Assembly (NCBI GenBank): GCA_902768995.1
Contig: CACXNN010000088.1
Span: 1 to 8,039, forward strand
Source of the DNA: an uncultured Eubacteriales bacterium
GTDB taxonomy: Bacteria > Bacillota > Clostridia > Christensenellales > CAG-138
Length of the DNA stretch: 8,039 nt
Reading direction: 5' to 3'
Position 1 is the stretch's first letter. Each line of letters starts with the position of its first letter. The translations under genes were made by a program, and so were the position numbers. The notes under the pieces are model-generated. The model searched no databases and was not told the DNA's origin. It worked only from the letters and a program-made list of their open reading frames with translations. Shown in pieces: positions 1 through 6,085 of this stretch.

Positions 1-87
1 GCCGGGGACGAGGGCATCCGCTACAGCAAGCTGAACTACAAGCCCATCGAGCTCATCCCCAAGTATCTGGTCACAGTGTACGCATAA
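1..87 (+). CDS. C-terminal end of an unrecognised protein (partial, 5' cut by window edge)
   Basis: Reading frame 1 is open from the first base and ends at TAA (85-87), giving 28 residues that end in PKYLVTVYA. The next gene starts 14 bases later behind a good ribosome binding site, so this is most likely an upstream member of the same operon. The tail is a mix of charged and aliphatic residues with no membrane segment visible. I do not recognise the family from so short a piece. A carbohydrate-active enzyme or transporter component would fit the neighbours, but that is a guess from context only. Confidence 0.6.
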   Translation, partial: AGDEGIRYSKLNYKPIELIPKYLVTVYA

Positions 88-101
88 ACAAGGAGGGACC
101 T

Positions 102-1706
102 ATGGAGAAGTGGTGGAAGGAACAGGCAGTCTATCAGATCTATCCCATGAGCTATTGCGACAGCAACGGCGACGGCATGGGCGACATCCCCGGCATCATC
201 TCCAAACTCCCCTATATCAAATCTCTGGGGGTGGGCATCCTTTGGCTCTCCCCGGTCTATCGCTCCCCCGGCGAGGACAACGGCTACGACATCTCCGATT
301 ACTGCGATATCGACCCCAAGTTCGGCACCCTAAGTGACATGGACGAGCTCATCCAAAAGGCCAACGCCCTGGGACTTCGGATCGTCATGGACCTGGTCAT
401 CAACCATACCTCCGATCAGCACGAATGGTTCCAGAAGAGCCGCCGCCGGGAAGCCCCCTATGAGGATTTCTACATCTGGCGAGATGGGAACGGCAAGCGG
501 CCCCCTAACAACTGGACCAGCTTCTTCGGCGGCGGGGCCTGGGCCTTCGATGAGGTCCGGGGGCAGTGGTATCTGCATCTGTTCGCCAAGGGCCAGCCGG
601 ACCTCAACTATCGGAACCCTGCCGTCATCGACGCGGTGGAGCGGGTCATGGACTTCTGGCTCGCCCGGGGCGTGTCGGGCTTTCGATGCGACGTCATTAA
701 CCTCCTCTGGAAGGACAGCCTGAAGAACGGCTTCCCCAAAGGCGCCCTGGTGGGCAGCGAATACTACATCGGCCGCCCCGGCTGCCATGAGCTCCTCCAG
801 CGGTTCCGCCGGGAGGTCCTCTCTAAATACGATTGCTTCACCGTGGGCGAGACCGTGCTGGTGTCCCCCCGGAAGGCCCGGGAGCTGACGGACCCCGGCC
901 GGGGCGAGCTCGACATGGTCTTCTCCTTCGAGCATATGAACGCGGACTGCTGGCTTGTCAAGTGGCTGCCCCGGAAGTTCAAGCCCCAGCGGCTCTTCAG
1001 GAGCCTCGTCAAGTGGCAGAAAAAGCTGCCCTGGAACGCGGTCTACCTGGAGAACCACGACCAGCCCCGGTCCGTGTCCCGCTTCGGGGACGACAGCCCG
1101 GCTTCCGCCAAGGCTATCCTGACCCTGCTCCTCACCCTTCGGGGCACCCCCTTCGTCTACCAGGGGGAGGAGCTGGGCATGACCAACTTCGACTTCACCT
1201 CCATGGACGACATCCAGGACGTGGAGTCCAAGAACATGGTCCCCACCCTGAAAAAGCTGGGCCTCAACGACAGGCGGATATTCGAGCGCATGAGGAAGGC
1301 CAGCCGGGACAACGCCCGGACCCCCATGCAGTGGACCCCTGGCCCGGAGGGCGGCTTCACCACGGGTACCCCCTGGATCAAGGTCAACGGCAACCACGTG
1401 ACCATAAACGCCGAGACGGAGGAGCAGGACCCCGACTCCGTGCTGAACTGGTTCCGCACTCTCATGGCCTATCGGAACGGCAGCGACGTGCTGAAGCAGG
1501 GCCGCTTCCGCCTCATCAGCCGGGAGAAGGACTGGATCAAGATCGAACGGCGGCTGGGGGATGAGCGGGTCATCGTGGCGGTGAACTGGTCGTCGAAGCC
1601 CGTGAAGCTCCCCCTGGTGGGCTATCCCGTCCTCTCCACCCACGGCACCAAACAGCTGGACTGCCAGCTTCAGCCCTGGGAAGCGGTGCTGATCGAAGAG
1701 AAGTAG
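102..1706 (+). CDS. Alpha-glucosidase, GH13 subfamily 31 (oligo-1,6-glucosidase type)
   Basis: This 534-residue protein has the usual length of cytoplasmic GH13_31 exo-glucosidases, which release glucose from the non-reducing end of alpha-glucosides. It has no signal peptide. The opening WWKEQAVYQIYP, the Ca2+-type loop DSNGDGMGD (20-28), region I DLVINH (97-102) and region V QPDLNY (165-170) are all present. The nucleophile is Asp197 in GFRCDVIN, the acid/base Glu250 in TVGET, and the stabiliser Asp320 in ENHDQPR. The SRDNARTPMQW segment typical of the subfamily follows. Val198, just after the nucleophile, is in this family linked to alpha-1,6 preference; trehalose-6-phosphate hydrolases and dextran glucosidases share it, so the substrate is open. 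The start is backed by AAGGAGG at 90-96, five bases before ATG. The neighbouring alpha-galactosidase suggests mixed oligosaccharides such as melibiose, raffinose or isomaltose products. Confidence 0.93.
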   Translation: MEKWWKEQAVYQIYPMSYCDSNGDGMGDIPGIISKLPYIKSLGVGILWLSPVYRSPGEDNGYDISDYCDIDPKFGTLSDMDELIQKANALGLRIVMDLVINHTSDQHEWFQKSRRREAPYEDFYIWRDGNGKRPPNNWTSFFGGGAWAFDEVRGQWYLHLFAKGQPDLNYRNPAVIDAVERVMDFWLARGVSGFRCDVINLLWKDSLKNGFPKGALVGSEYYIGRPGCHELLQRFRREVLSKYDCFTVGETVLVSPRKARELTDPGRGELDMVFSFEHMNADCWLVKWLPRKFKPQRLFRSLVKWQKKLPWNAVYLENHDQPRSVSRFGDDSPASAKAILTLLLTLRGTPFVYQGEELGMTNFDFTSMDDIQDVESKNMVPTLKKLGLNDRRIFERMRKASRDNARTPMQWTPGPEGGFTTGTPWIKVNGNHVTINAETEEQDPDSVLNWFRTLMAYRNGSDVLKQGRFRLISREKDWIKIERRLGDERVIVAVNWSSKPVKLPLVGYPVLSTHGTKQLDCQLQPWEAVLIEEK

Positions 1707-1732
1707 CTTTTGGACATCCAAGTATTTGACAT

Positions 1733-1738
1733 AAGGAG
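1733..1738 (+). promoter_or_regulatory. Ribosome binding site that fixes the GH36 start at 1746
   Basis: AAGGAG lies seven bases before ATG 1746. The frame is open further back to a TTG at 1710, but that start has no Shine-Dalgarno sequence, overlaps no conserved residues, and would put this site inside the gene. The family N-terminus also aligns from the ATG. Confidence 0.8.
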
Positions 1739-1745
1739 AAAGACC

Positions 1746-2840
1746 ATGATCGAATGCAGCGACAAAGTTTTCCGCCTGGCTACGGACCACACCGCCTATC
1801 TCTTTCGGGTGACCCCCTTCGGTCATCTCGAACACCTTCACTACGGCGGCCCCGTGTCCCTGGCGGACGGTGGGGCCCTGGCGGCCAAGACCACCATCGC
1901 CCGGGGCTCCTCCATCCTGTACGACGAGAGCAGCGACACCTACTGCCTGGACGATCTGGCCCTCGAATGGAGTGGCGTGGGCAAGGGCGATTTTCGGAAC
2001 CCGCCCGCGGAGCTGACCCTCCCGGACGGCGCCTTCACCAACGATTTCGTCTTCGAATCCCACGAGCGGAAGGACGGCCCCCTGCCTATGGAGGGGTTGC
2101 CCACGGCCTACGGCGACGACGCCGAGACGCTGATCCTCCACCTGAAGGAGAAGGAGGCCCCCGTAACGTTGGATCTGGTCTACACGGTCTATCCCCATGA
2201 GGACGTGATCACCCGTCGGGCGGTGCTGAAGAACGGGGGAGAGGCCCCCGTGATCGTCGACAAGCTCATGAGCTACATGCTGGACCTGGTGCCCGCCGCC
2301 GACCTCACCTTCACCACCTTTGACGGCGGCTGGATCCGGGAGGCCCGCCGCCACGATCGGCCCGTTATGTCTGGCATCTACGTGAACGAGGGCAGCACCG
2401 GCGCCTCGGGCCACAAGCACAATCCGGGCGTGCTCCTCTCCGAAGCCCATTGCTCGGAGGAGCAGGGGCGCTGCTGGGGCTTCAACCTCCTCTACAGCGG
2501 CAACCATTACACCGCCGTGGAGAAGGCGGAGAACGGCCTCGTCCGGGTCATGGCGGGGATCAGCCCCCGATGCTTCCGCTATACCCTGGCTCCCGGCGCA
2601 TCCTTCGAGACGCCGGAGGGGGTCATGACCTATTCGGACGGGGGCTTCAACGGCCTGTCCGCCCACTTCCACGACTTCATCAACGGCCACGTGATCCGGG
2701 GCGACTGGAAGGGAAAGGAACGGCCGGTGCTCTGCAACGATTGGGAAGCCTGTTTTTTTTCCTTTCGGGAGAGGAAGCTCCTCTCCCTGGCCAAGCGGGC
2801 GAAGAAGGCGGGCGCTGAAAGATCAACAAGCTGGGCATGA
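1746..2840 (+). CDS. N-terminal fragment of GH36 alpha-galactosidase
   Basis: The 364-residue open frame starts at ATG 1746 and ends at TGA 2838-2840. It carries the GH36 N-terminal beta-sandwich: an opening like FRLATDHTAYLFRVTPFGHL followed by LEHLHYGG, then SSILYDESS, LEWSGVGKGDFRNP and SHERKDG, then YTVYPHEDVITRRAVLKN and LDLVPAADLTFTTFDGGW. It ends at the beginning of the catalytic barrel with PVLCNDWEACFFSF and KLLSLAKRAKKAGAE. The last six residues (RSTSWA) are out of frame with the family and follow the lesion. There is no catalytic Asp in this piece. Translated alone it would be a barrel-less sugar-binding sandwich, with no known use. It follows the GH13 gene by 39 bases. Confidence 0.75.
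   Translation: MIECSDKVFRLATDHTAYLFRVTPFGHLEHLHYGGPVSLADGGALAAKTTIARGSSILYDESSDTYCLDDLALEWSGVGKGDFRNPPAELTLPDGAFTNDFVFESHERKDGPLPMEGLPTAYGDDAETLILHLKEKEAPVTLDLVYTVYPHEDVITRRAVLKNGGEAPVIVDKLMSYMLDLVPAADLTFTTFDGGWIREARRHDRPVMSGIYVNEGSTGASGHKHNPGVLLSEAHCSEEQGRCWGFNLLYSGNHYTAVEKAENGLVRVMAGISPRCFRYTLAPGASFETPEGVMTYSDGGFNGLSAHFHDFINGHVIRGDWKGKERPVLCNDWEACFFSFRERKLLSLAKRAKKAGAERSTSWA
2753..2787 (+). repeat. T8 tract followed by a perfect 9-bp inverted repeat, inside the GH36 N-terminal fragment
   Basis: Eight T (2753-2760) encode the end of Cys and two Phe codons of the conserved WEAxxFxF motif. After a gap of six bases, GGGAGAGGA (2767-2775), the loop AGC and TCCTCTCCC (2779-2787) form a perfect hairpin. 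Both elements are read in the correct frame of the gene, so neither is itself the lesion, which lies about 32 bases further on. The T run precedes the stem on the + strand, so this is not an intrinsic terminator. On the - strand the stem is followed by A, not T. Confidence 0.6.
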
Positions 2841-3952
2841 GCTTCGGCCTGTGGGTGGAGCCGGAGAGCGTCAACGAGAACAGCGACCTCTACCGGGCCC
2901 ATCCCGACTGGGCGGTGAAGCTGCCGGGCCGCAAGCCCTCCTACGGCCGGAACCAGCTGCTGCTGGATCTGGTGAACCCAGCGGTCCGGGACTACATCGT
3001 GGAGAACGTGAGCCGCATCCTGGACAGCTGCCCCATCGCCTACGTGAAGTGGGACATGAACCGCCACATGAGCGACATGTATTCCCCCTTCTGCGAGAAC
3101 GGGGCCTTCTTCCACGAGTACATCAAGGGGCTCTACGACGTGCTGGGCCGCATCTTTTATCCCCGGCCCCACATCCTCTTTGAAAGCTGCTCCTCCGGCG
3201 GCAACCGGTTCGACCTGGGCATGCTCTGCTACTCTCAGCAGATCTGGGCCAGCGATGACACGGACGCCATCGAACGGGTGAAGATCCAGGGCGGGCTTTC
3301 CTACCTGTATCCCATATCCACCATGGGCGCCCATATCTCCGAGGCTCCCCATCAGCAGACCCTGCGGGAGACGCCCCTGTCCACCCGCTTCCACACCTCC
3401 GCCTTCGGGGCCCTGGGCTGGGAGATGGACCTCGGCACCCTGACCCCTGCGGAAAAGAAGGAAGCGAAGAAGGACATGGCCTTCTACAAGGCCCACCGCA
3501 AGACCTTCCAGTTCGGCCGTTTCCAGCGCCTGGGCCGCCAGAACGGCATGGAGACCTGGGTGGCCCTGGGGGAGAAGGAGGCCATGGCCGCCCGCTTCCT
3601 CATGGACAACGAGGCCGCCGCGCCGGCGGACGTGCTGCGGGTGCCGGGACTGGACCCTGACAGGACCTACGCCGTGGAGCGGCAGACCAAGGGCGTCCGG
3701 GTGGGCCCCCTGGCCAGCCTCCTCAAGCACGTGGCCCCGGTGAGCCTTAAAAAGGGAGGGTTCGTCATCCGCACCATCGACAAGTTCTTCATGCTCCCCG
3801 ACGGGGAGGCCACCTTCACCGCCACAGGCCGGGCACTCAATGAGGGGGTGCCCCTCAACACCCGGTTCATCGGCACGGGCTACAACAAGGATATCCGCAT
3901 GCTGAGCGACTTCGGCTCGGAGCTGTACTATATCAAAGGAGTGGAAGCATGA
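2837..3952 (+). CDS. C-terminal fragment of GH36 alpha-galactosidase (catalytic residues)
   Basis: The 371-residue open frame begins at ATG 2837. This is an internal Met of the family motif KLGMxFGLWVEPE, not a normal start. It carries the GH36 barrel end: SDLYRAHPDW, GRNQLLLDL, the nucleophile Asp73 in YVKWDMNRH (codon 3053-3055), ESCSSGGNRFD (116-126), and the acid/base box SDDTDAIER (139-147). A beta C-terminal domain ending in SELYYIKGVEA follows. No Shine-Dalgarno sequence precedes 2837. The only route to translation would be termination-reinitiation at the ATGA formed with the stop of the upstream fragment. The fragment lacks the first barrel strands with the LDDGW segment, so activity alone is not expected. 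Its last four bases overlap the galK start. Confidence 0.7.
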   Translation: MSFGLWVEPESVNENSDLYRAHPDWAVKLPGRKPSYGRNQLLLDLVNPAVRDYIVENVSRILDSCPIAYVKWDMNRHMSDMYSPFCENGAFFHEYIKGLYDVLGRIFYPRPHILFESCSSGGNRFDLGMLCYSQQIWASDDTDAIERVKIQGGLSYLYPISTMGAHISEAPHQQTLRETPLSTRFHTSAFGALGWEMDLGTLTPAEKKEAKKDMAFYKAHRKTFQFGRFQRLGRQNGMETWVALGEKEAMAARFLMDNEAAAPADVLRVPGLDPDRTYAVERQTKGVRVGPLASLLKHVAPVSLKKGGFVIRTIDKFFMLPDGEATFTATGRALNEGVPLNTRFIGTGYNKDIRMLSDFGSELYYIKGVEA

Positions 3953-5115
3953 CCAAAGGGGAACTGATCCGATCCTTCTACGAGGCCTTCGGCCCCGGGG
4001 CCGAGCCCCGCGTCTTCTTCGCCGGGGGCCGGGTGAACCTGATCGGCGAGCACGTGGACTACAACGGCGGCCACGTGCTGCCCTGCGCCCTGACCATGGG
4101 CACCTGGGGTCTGCTCCGCCGCCAGGCCGACGATCGGCTTAGGTTCTACTCGCTGAACTTCCCCCAGGCGGGGGTGCTGGAGGGGACGCTGCGCAGCGTC
4201 CGCTTCCACGAGCGGAACCAGTGGACCAACTACGTGCTGGGCATGCTGTTCGCCCTGGGGGAGCGGGGGATCGTGCTCAATTCCGGCTTCGAGCTTTTGA
4301 TCTACGGGAACATCCCCAACGGCTCGGGCCTGTCCTCCTCCGCATCCTTGGAGATGGTGGCGGGGGAAGCCTTTCGGGCCTGCTACGATCTCGACGTGAC
4401 CAACGTAGAGCTGGCGCTCCTGGGTCAGCGGTCGGAGAACGGGTTCATCGGCCTCAACAGCGGCATCATGGACCAGTTCAGCATCGCACTTGGACAGGAG
4501 GATTCCGCGGTGTTCCTGAACACCGGCACCCTGAGCTACGAGTACGTGCCCGTGGAATTGGGCGACAACGTGATCCTCATCATGAACACCTGCAAGCGCC
4601 GTACCCTGGCGGACTCCAAGTACAACGAGCGCCGTTCAGAGTGCGAAAGCGCCCTGAAGGCCCTGCAGAAGGTCCTACCTGTGAAGGATCTAGCCTCGGT
4701 GGACCTTCGCACCTTCGAAGCCAACAAGGGTCTGATCGAAAACGAGACGGAGCGTAACCGGGCGGAGCACGTGGTCTATGAGTGCGCCCGGACCGTGGAG
4801 GCCTGCAAGAAGCTGCGCGCCGGGGACCTCATCTCCTTCGGCCGGCTCATGGATGCCTCCCACGATTCCCTGCGGGACCTGTACGCCGTGTCCTGCAAGG
4901 AGCTCGACACCCTGGTGGACGAGGCAAGGAAGTGCCCCGGGGTCCTGGGGGCCCGGATGACCGGAGCGGGCTTCGGCGGCTGCGCTGTGGCCATCGTGAA
5001 CCGGGACGCCGTGAAGGATGTAATGGAGCAGGTAGGCGCAGCCTACGAAAAGGCCATCGGCTATCCCTGCGCCTTCTACGTGGCCAGCATCGGCGGCGGC
5101 CCTCGGGAGCTATGA
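3949..5115 (+). CDS. galK: Galactokinase GalK
   Basis: GalK (388 residues, normal family length) phosphorylates galactose with ATP to galactose-1-phosphate, the first committed Leloir step, in the cytoplasm. It is a GHMP kinase. The galactokinase signature GRVNLIGEHVDYNGG lies at 27-41, the ATP-binding GHMP motif PNGSGLSSSAS at 123-133, the catalytic Asp175 in GIMDQF, and the third motif TGAGFGGC at 338-345. The residue before the signature Gly-Arg is Gly (FFAGGR), where Pro is usual. The start ATG overlaps the stop of the alpha-galactosidase gene as ATGA, with AAGGAG at 3936-3941 seven bases before it, so translation is probably coupled but also has its own site. In context it takes the galactose set free by alpha-galactosidase. 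No galT or galE is seen in the window. Confidence 0.96.
   Translation: MTKGELIRSFYEAFGPGAEPRVFFAGGRVNLIGEHVDYNGGHVLPCALTMGTWGLLRRQADDRLRFYSLNFPQAGVLEGTLRSVRFHERNQWTNYVLGMLFALGERGIVLNSGFELLIYGNIPNGSGLSSSASLEMVAGEAFRACYDLDVTNVELALLGQRSENGFIGLNSGIMDQFSIALGQEDSAVFLNTGTLSYEYVPVELGDNVILIMNTCKRRTLADSKYNERRSECESALKALQKVLPVKDLASVDLRTFEANKGLIENETERNRAEHVVYECARTVEACKKLRAGDLISFGRLMDASHDSLRDLYAVSCKELDTLVDEARKCPGVLGARMTGAGFGGCAVAIVNRDAVKDVMEQVGAAYEKAIGYPCAFYVASIGGGPREL
3989..4004. repeat. 16-bp perfect palindrome within galK
   Basis: TCGGCCCCGGGGCCGA reads identically on both strands and sits 40 bases into galK, encoding part of FGPGAE. With no loop it could fold only poorly as RNA. In such GC-rich coding DNA it may be chance, and no second copy was noticed. 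Confidence 0.5.
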
Positions 5116-5151
5116 ACAGGCGGAACAACACATCACATATAAAATCGATTT

Positions 5152-5156
5152 GGAGG
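5152..5156 (+). promoter_or_regulatory. Ribosome binding site that fixes the nucleotidyltransferase start at 5165
   Basis: GGAGG lies eight bases before ATG 5165. A TTG at 5150 in the same frame overlaps this site and has no binding site of its own, so the ATG is the better start. The 49-base gap between galK and 5165 is AT-richer than the genes but shows no hairpin with a T run and no clear promoter boxes. Confidence 0.8.
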
Positions 5157-5164
5157 TATTGGAA

Positions 5165-6082
5165 ATGAACAAACCCATTCTCGTCATCATGGCAGCCGGC
5201 ATGGGCAGCCGGTACGGCGGCTTGAAGCAGATGGACCCGGTGGACAAGGAGGGCCACGTGATCATGGACTTCTCCCTCTTCGACGCTAAGCGGGCCGGGT
5301 TCGAGAAGGCCGTGTGCATCATCAAGCGGGAGATGGCCGAGGACTTCGAGGAGGTCATCGGCAGCCGGGTCCGGCCCTTCCTGGAGCTCCAATACGCCTT
5401 CCAGGACATGAACGCCCTTCCGGAGGGCTACAGCGTCCCCGAGGGCCGGGTGAAGCCCTGGGGCACCACCCACGCCGTCCTGGCCGCCAAGGATCTGATC
5501 GGTGACGCCCCCTTCGCCGTCATAAACGCCGACGATTTCTATGGGCGCGAGGCCTACAGGACCATCTACGACTACCTGAAGGTGCCCCATGCTAAGGGCG
5601 AGTACGCCATGGTGGGCTATCTTCTCAAGAACACTGTCACCGACAACGGCCACGTGGCCCGGGGCGTGTGCGTGGTGGACGAGAACGACAACCTGACCTC
5701 CATCGCCGAGCGCCTGCGCATCGAGAAGCGTAATGGCGGCATCGCCTTCACCGAGGACGAGGGCAAGACCTACACGGCTCTCGATCCCGACGACACCGTG
5801 TCCATGAACTTCTGGGGCTACATGCCCGACTTTTTGGAGGAAGCGGAGAAGCGCTTCCCCGCGTTCCTGGACGAGAACCTGCCCAAGAACCCCCTGAAGT
5901 GCGAGTACCTGGTGCCCCGGCTCACCAACGACCTGATCGTGGAGGGCAAGGCCAGCGTGAAGGTGCTCCACTGCGCCGCCAAGTGGCACGGCGTCACCTA
6001 CAAACAGGACATGCCCGCCCTGCAGCAGAGCATCCGGGAGATGAAGGCCGCGGACCTCTATCCCGACGAACTCTGGAAATAA
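5165..6082 (+). CDS. Sugar nucleotidyltransferase (NDP-sugar pyrophosphorylase type), substrate unknown
   Basis: This 305-residue protein belongs to the nucleotidyltransferase fold that joins a sugar-1-phosphate to an NTP with release of pyrophosphate. Visible motifs are the glycine-rich NTP loop MAAGMGSRYGGLKQ (9-22) with its basic Arg16 and Lys21, PWGTTHAVLAAKDL, which matches the base-recognition region of the GalU/RfbA group, and the metal-binding VINADDFYG (119-127). A second conserved stretch, MNFWGYMPDF, lies further on. Similar proteins are common in Clostridia and are mostly left as nucleotidyltransferase. The gene follows galK by 49 bases in the same direction. With no galT seen, galactose-1-phosphate plus UTP is an attractive substrate pair, but this comes from context and not from any residue I can identify. 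Glucose-1-phosphate or another hexose-1-phosphate remains possible. Confidence 0.85.
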   Translation: MNKPILVIMAAGMGSRYGGLKQMDPVDKEGHVIMDFSLFDAKRAGFEKAVCIIKREMAEDFEEVIGSRVRPFLELQYAFQDMNALPEGYSVPEGRVKPWGTTHAVLAAKDLIGDAPFAVINADDFYGREAYRTIYDYLKVPHAKGEYAMVGYLLKNTVTDNGHVARGVCVVDENDNLTSIAERLRIEKRNGGIAFTEDEGKTYTALDPDDTVSMNFWGYMPDFLEEAEKRFPAFLDENLPKNPLKCEYLVPRLTNDLIVEGKASVKVLHCAAKWHGVTYKQDMPALQQSIREMKAADLYPDELWK

Positions 6083-6085
6083 GCC

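Larger units (their letters stand above)
1746..3952 (+). pseudogene. Alpha-galactosidase GH36, disrupted by an internal deletion with frame change
   Basis: Two consecutive frames encode the N-terminal and C-terminal parts of one GH36 alpha-galactosidase, the enzyme that removes alpha-1,6-galactose from melibiose and raffinose-type sugars. GH36 similarity runs in one frame up to AKKAGAE (ending at 2819) and resumes one frame back at KINKLGMSFGLW (from 2819). Family members carry about 38 residues between these points, roughly LFVLDDGWFG...LGDW...GLAD. None of this is present in any frame. By frame arithmetic the lost length is 1 mod 3, so about 112 or 115 bases. The missing part holds the Asp pair and Trp that bind galactose in known GH36 structures, so even a fused product should be inactive. 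The rest is well kept, which suggests a recent event or a sequence error. Both remaining parts plus the gap give roughly 770 residues, slightly above the usual 700-750. Confidence 0.8.

Noticed and set aside
833..1564. Open frame of 243 residues on the + strand inside the GH13 gene
   Set aside because: A shifted frame of the GH13 gene, rich in Arg, Gly and Pro, with no motif. The similar frame at 6121-6801 inside the kamB-like gene is also a shadow.
1710..1745. Upstream TTG start for the GH36 gene
   Set aside because: It has no ribosome binding site, and the AAGGAG at 1733-1738 points to ATG 1746, where family similarity begins. The TTG at 5150 for the nucleotidyltransferase is rejected for the same reason.
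330..2690. Very long open frame on the - strand (786 residues) across the GH13 and GH36 genes
   Set aside because: It lies opposite two genes with clear family motifs. The translation is rich in Gly, Val, Leu and His without domains, as expected where third positions are nearly all G or C and stop codons are rare in the mirrored frame.
2816..2818. TGA in the -1 frame read as selenocysteine, so that frameshifting plus recoding would join the GH36 parts
   Set aside because: The -1 frame residues between the T run and this TGA do not resemble GH36, and the missing 38 residues would still be absent. Nothing suggests a Sec insertion element.
5116..5164. Possible promoter or terminator between galK and the nucleotidyltransferase
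   Set aside because: The 49 bases are somewhat AT-rich, but I see no stem with a T run and no convincing -35/-10 pair. Read-through is the simpler reading.
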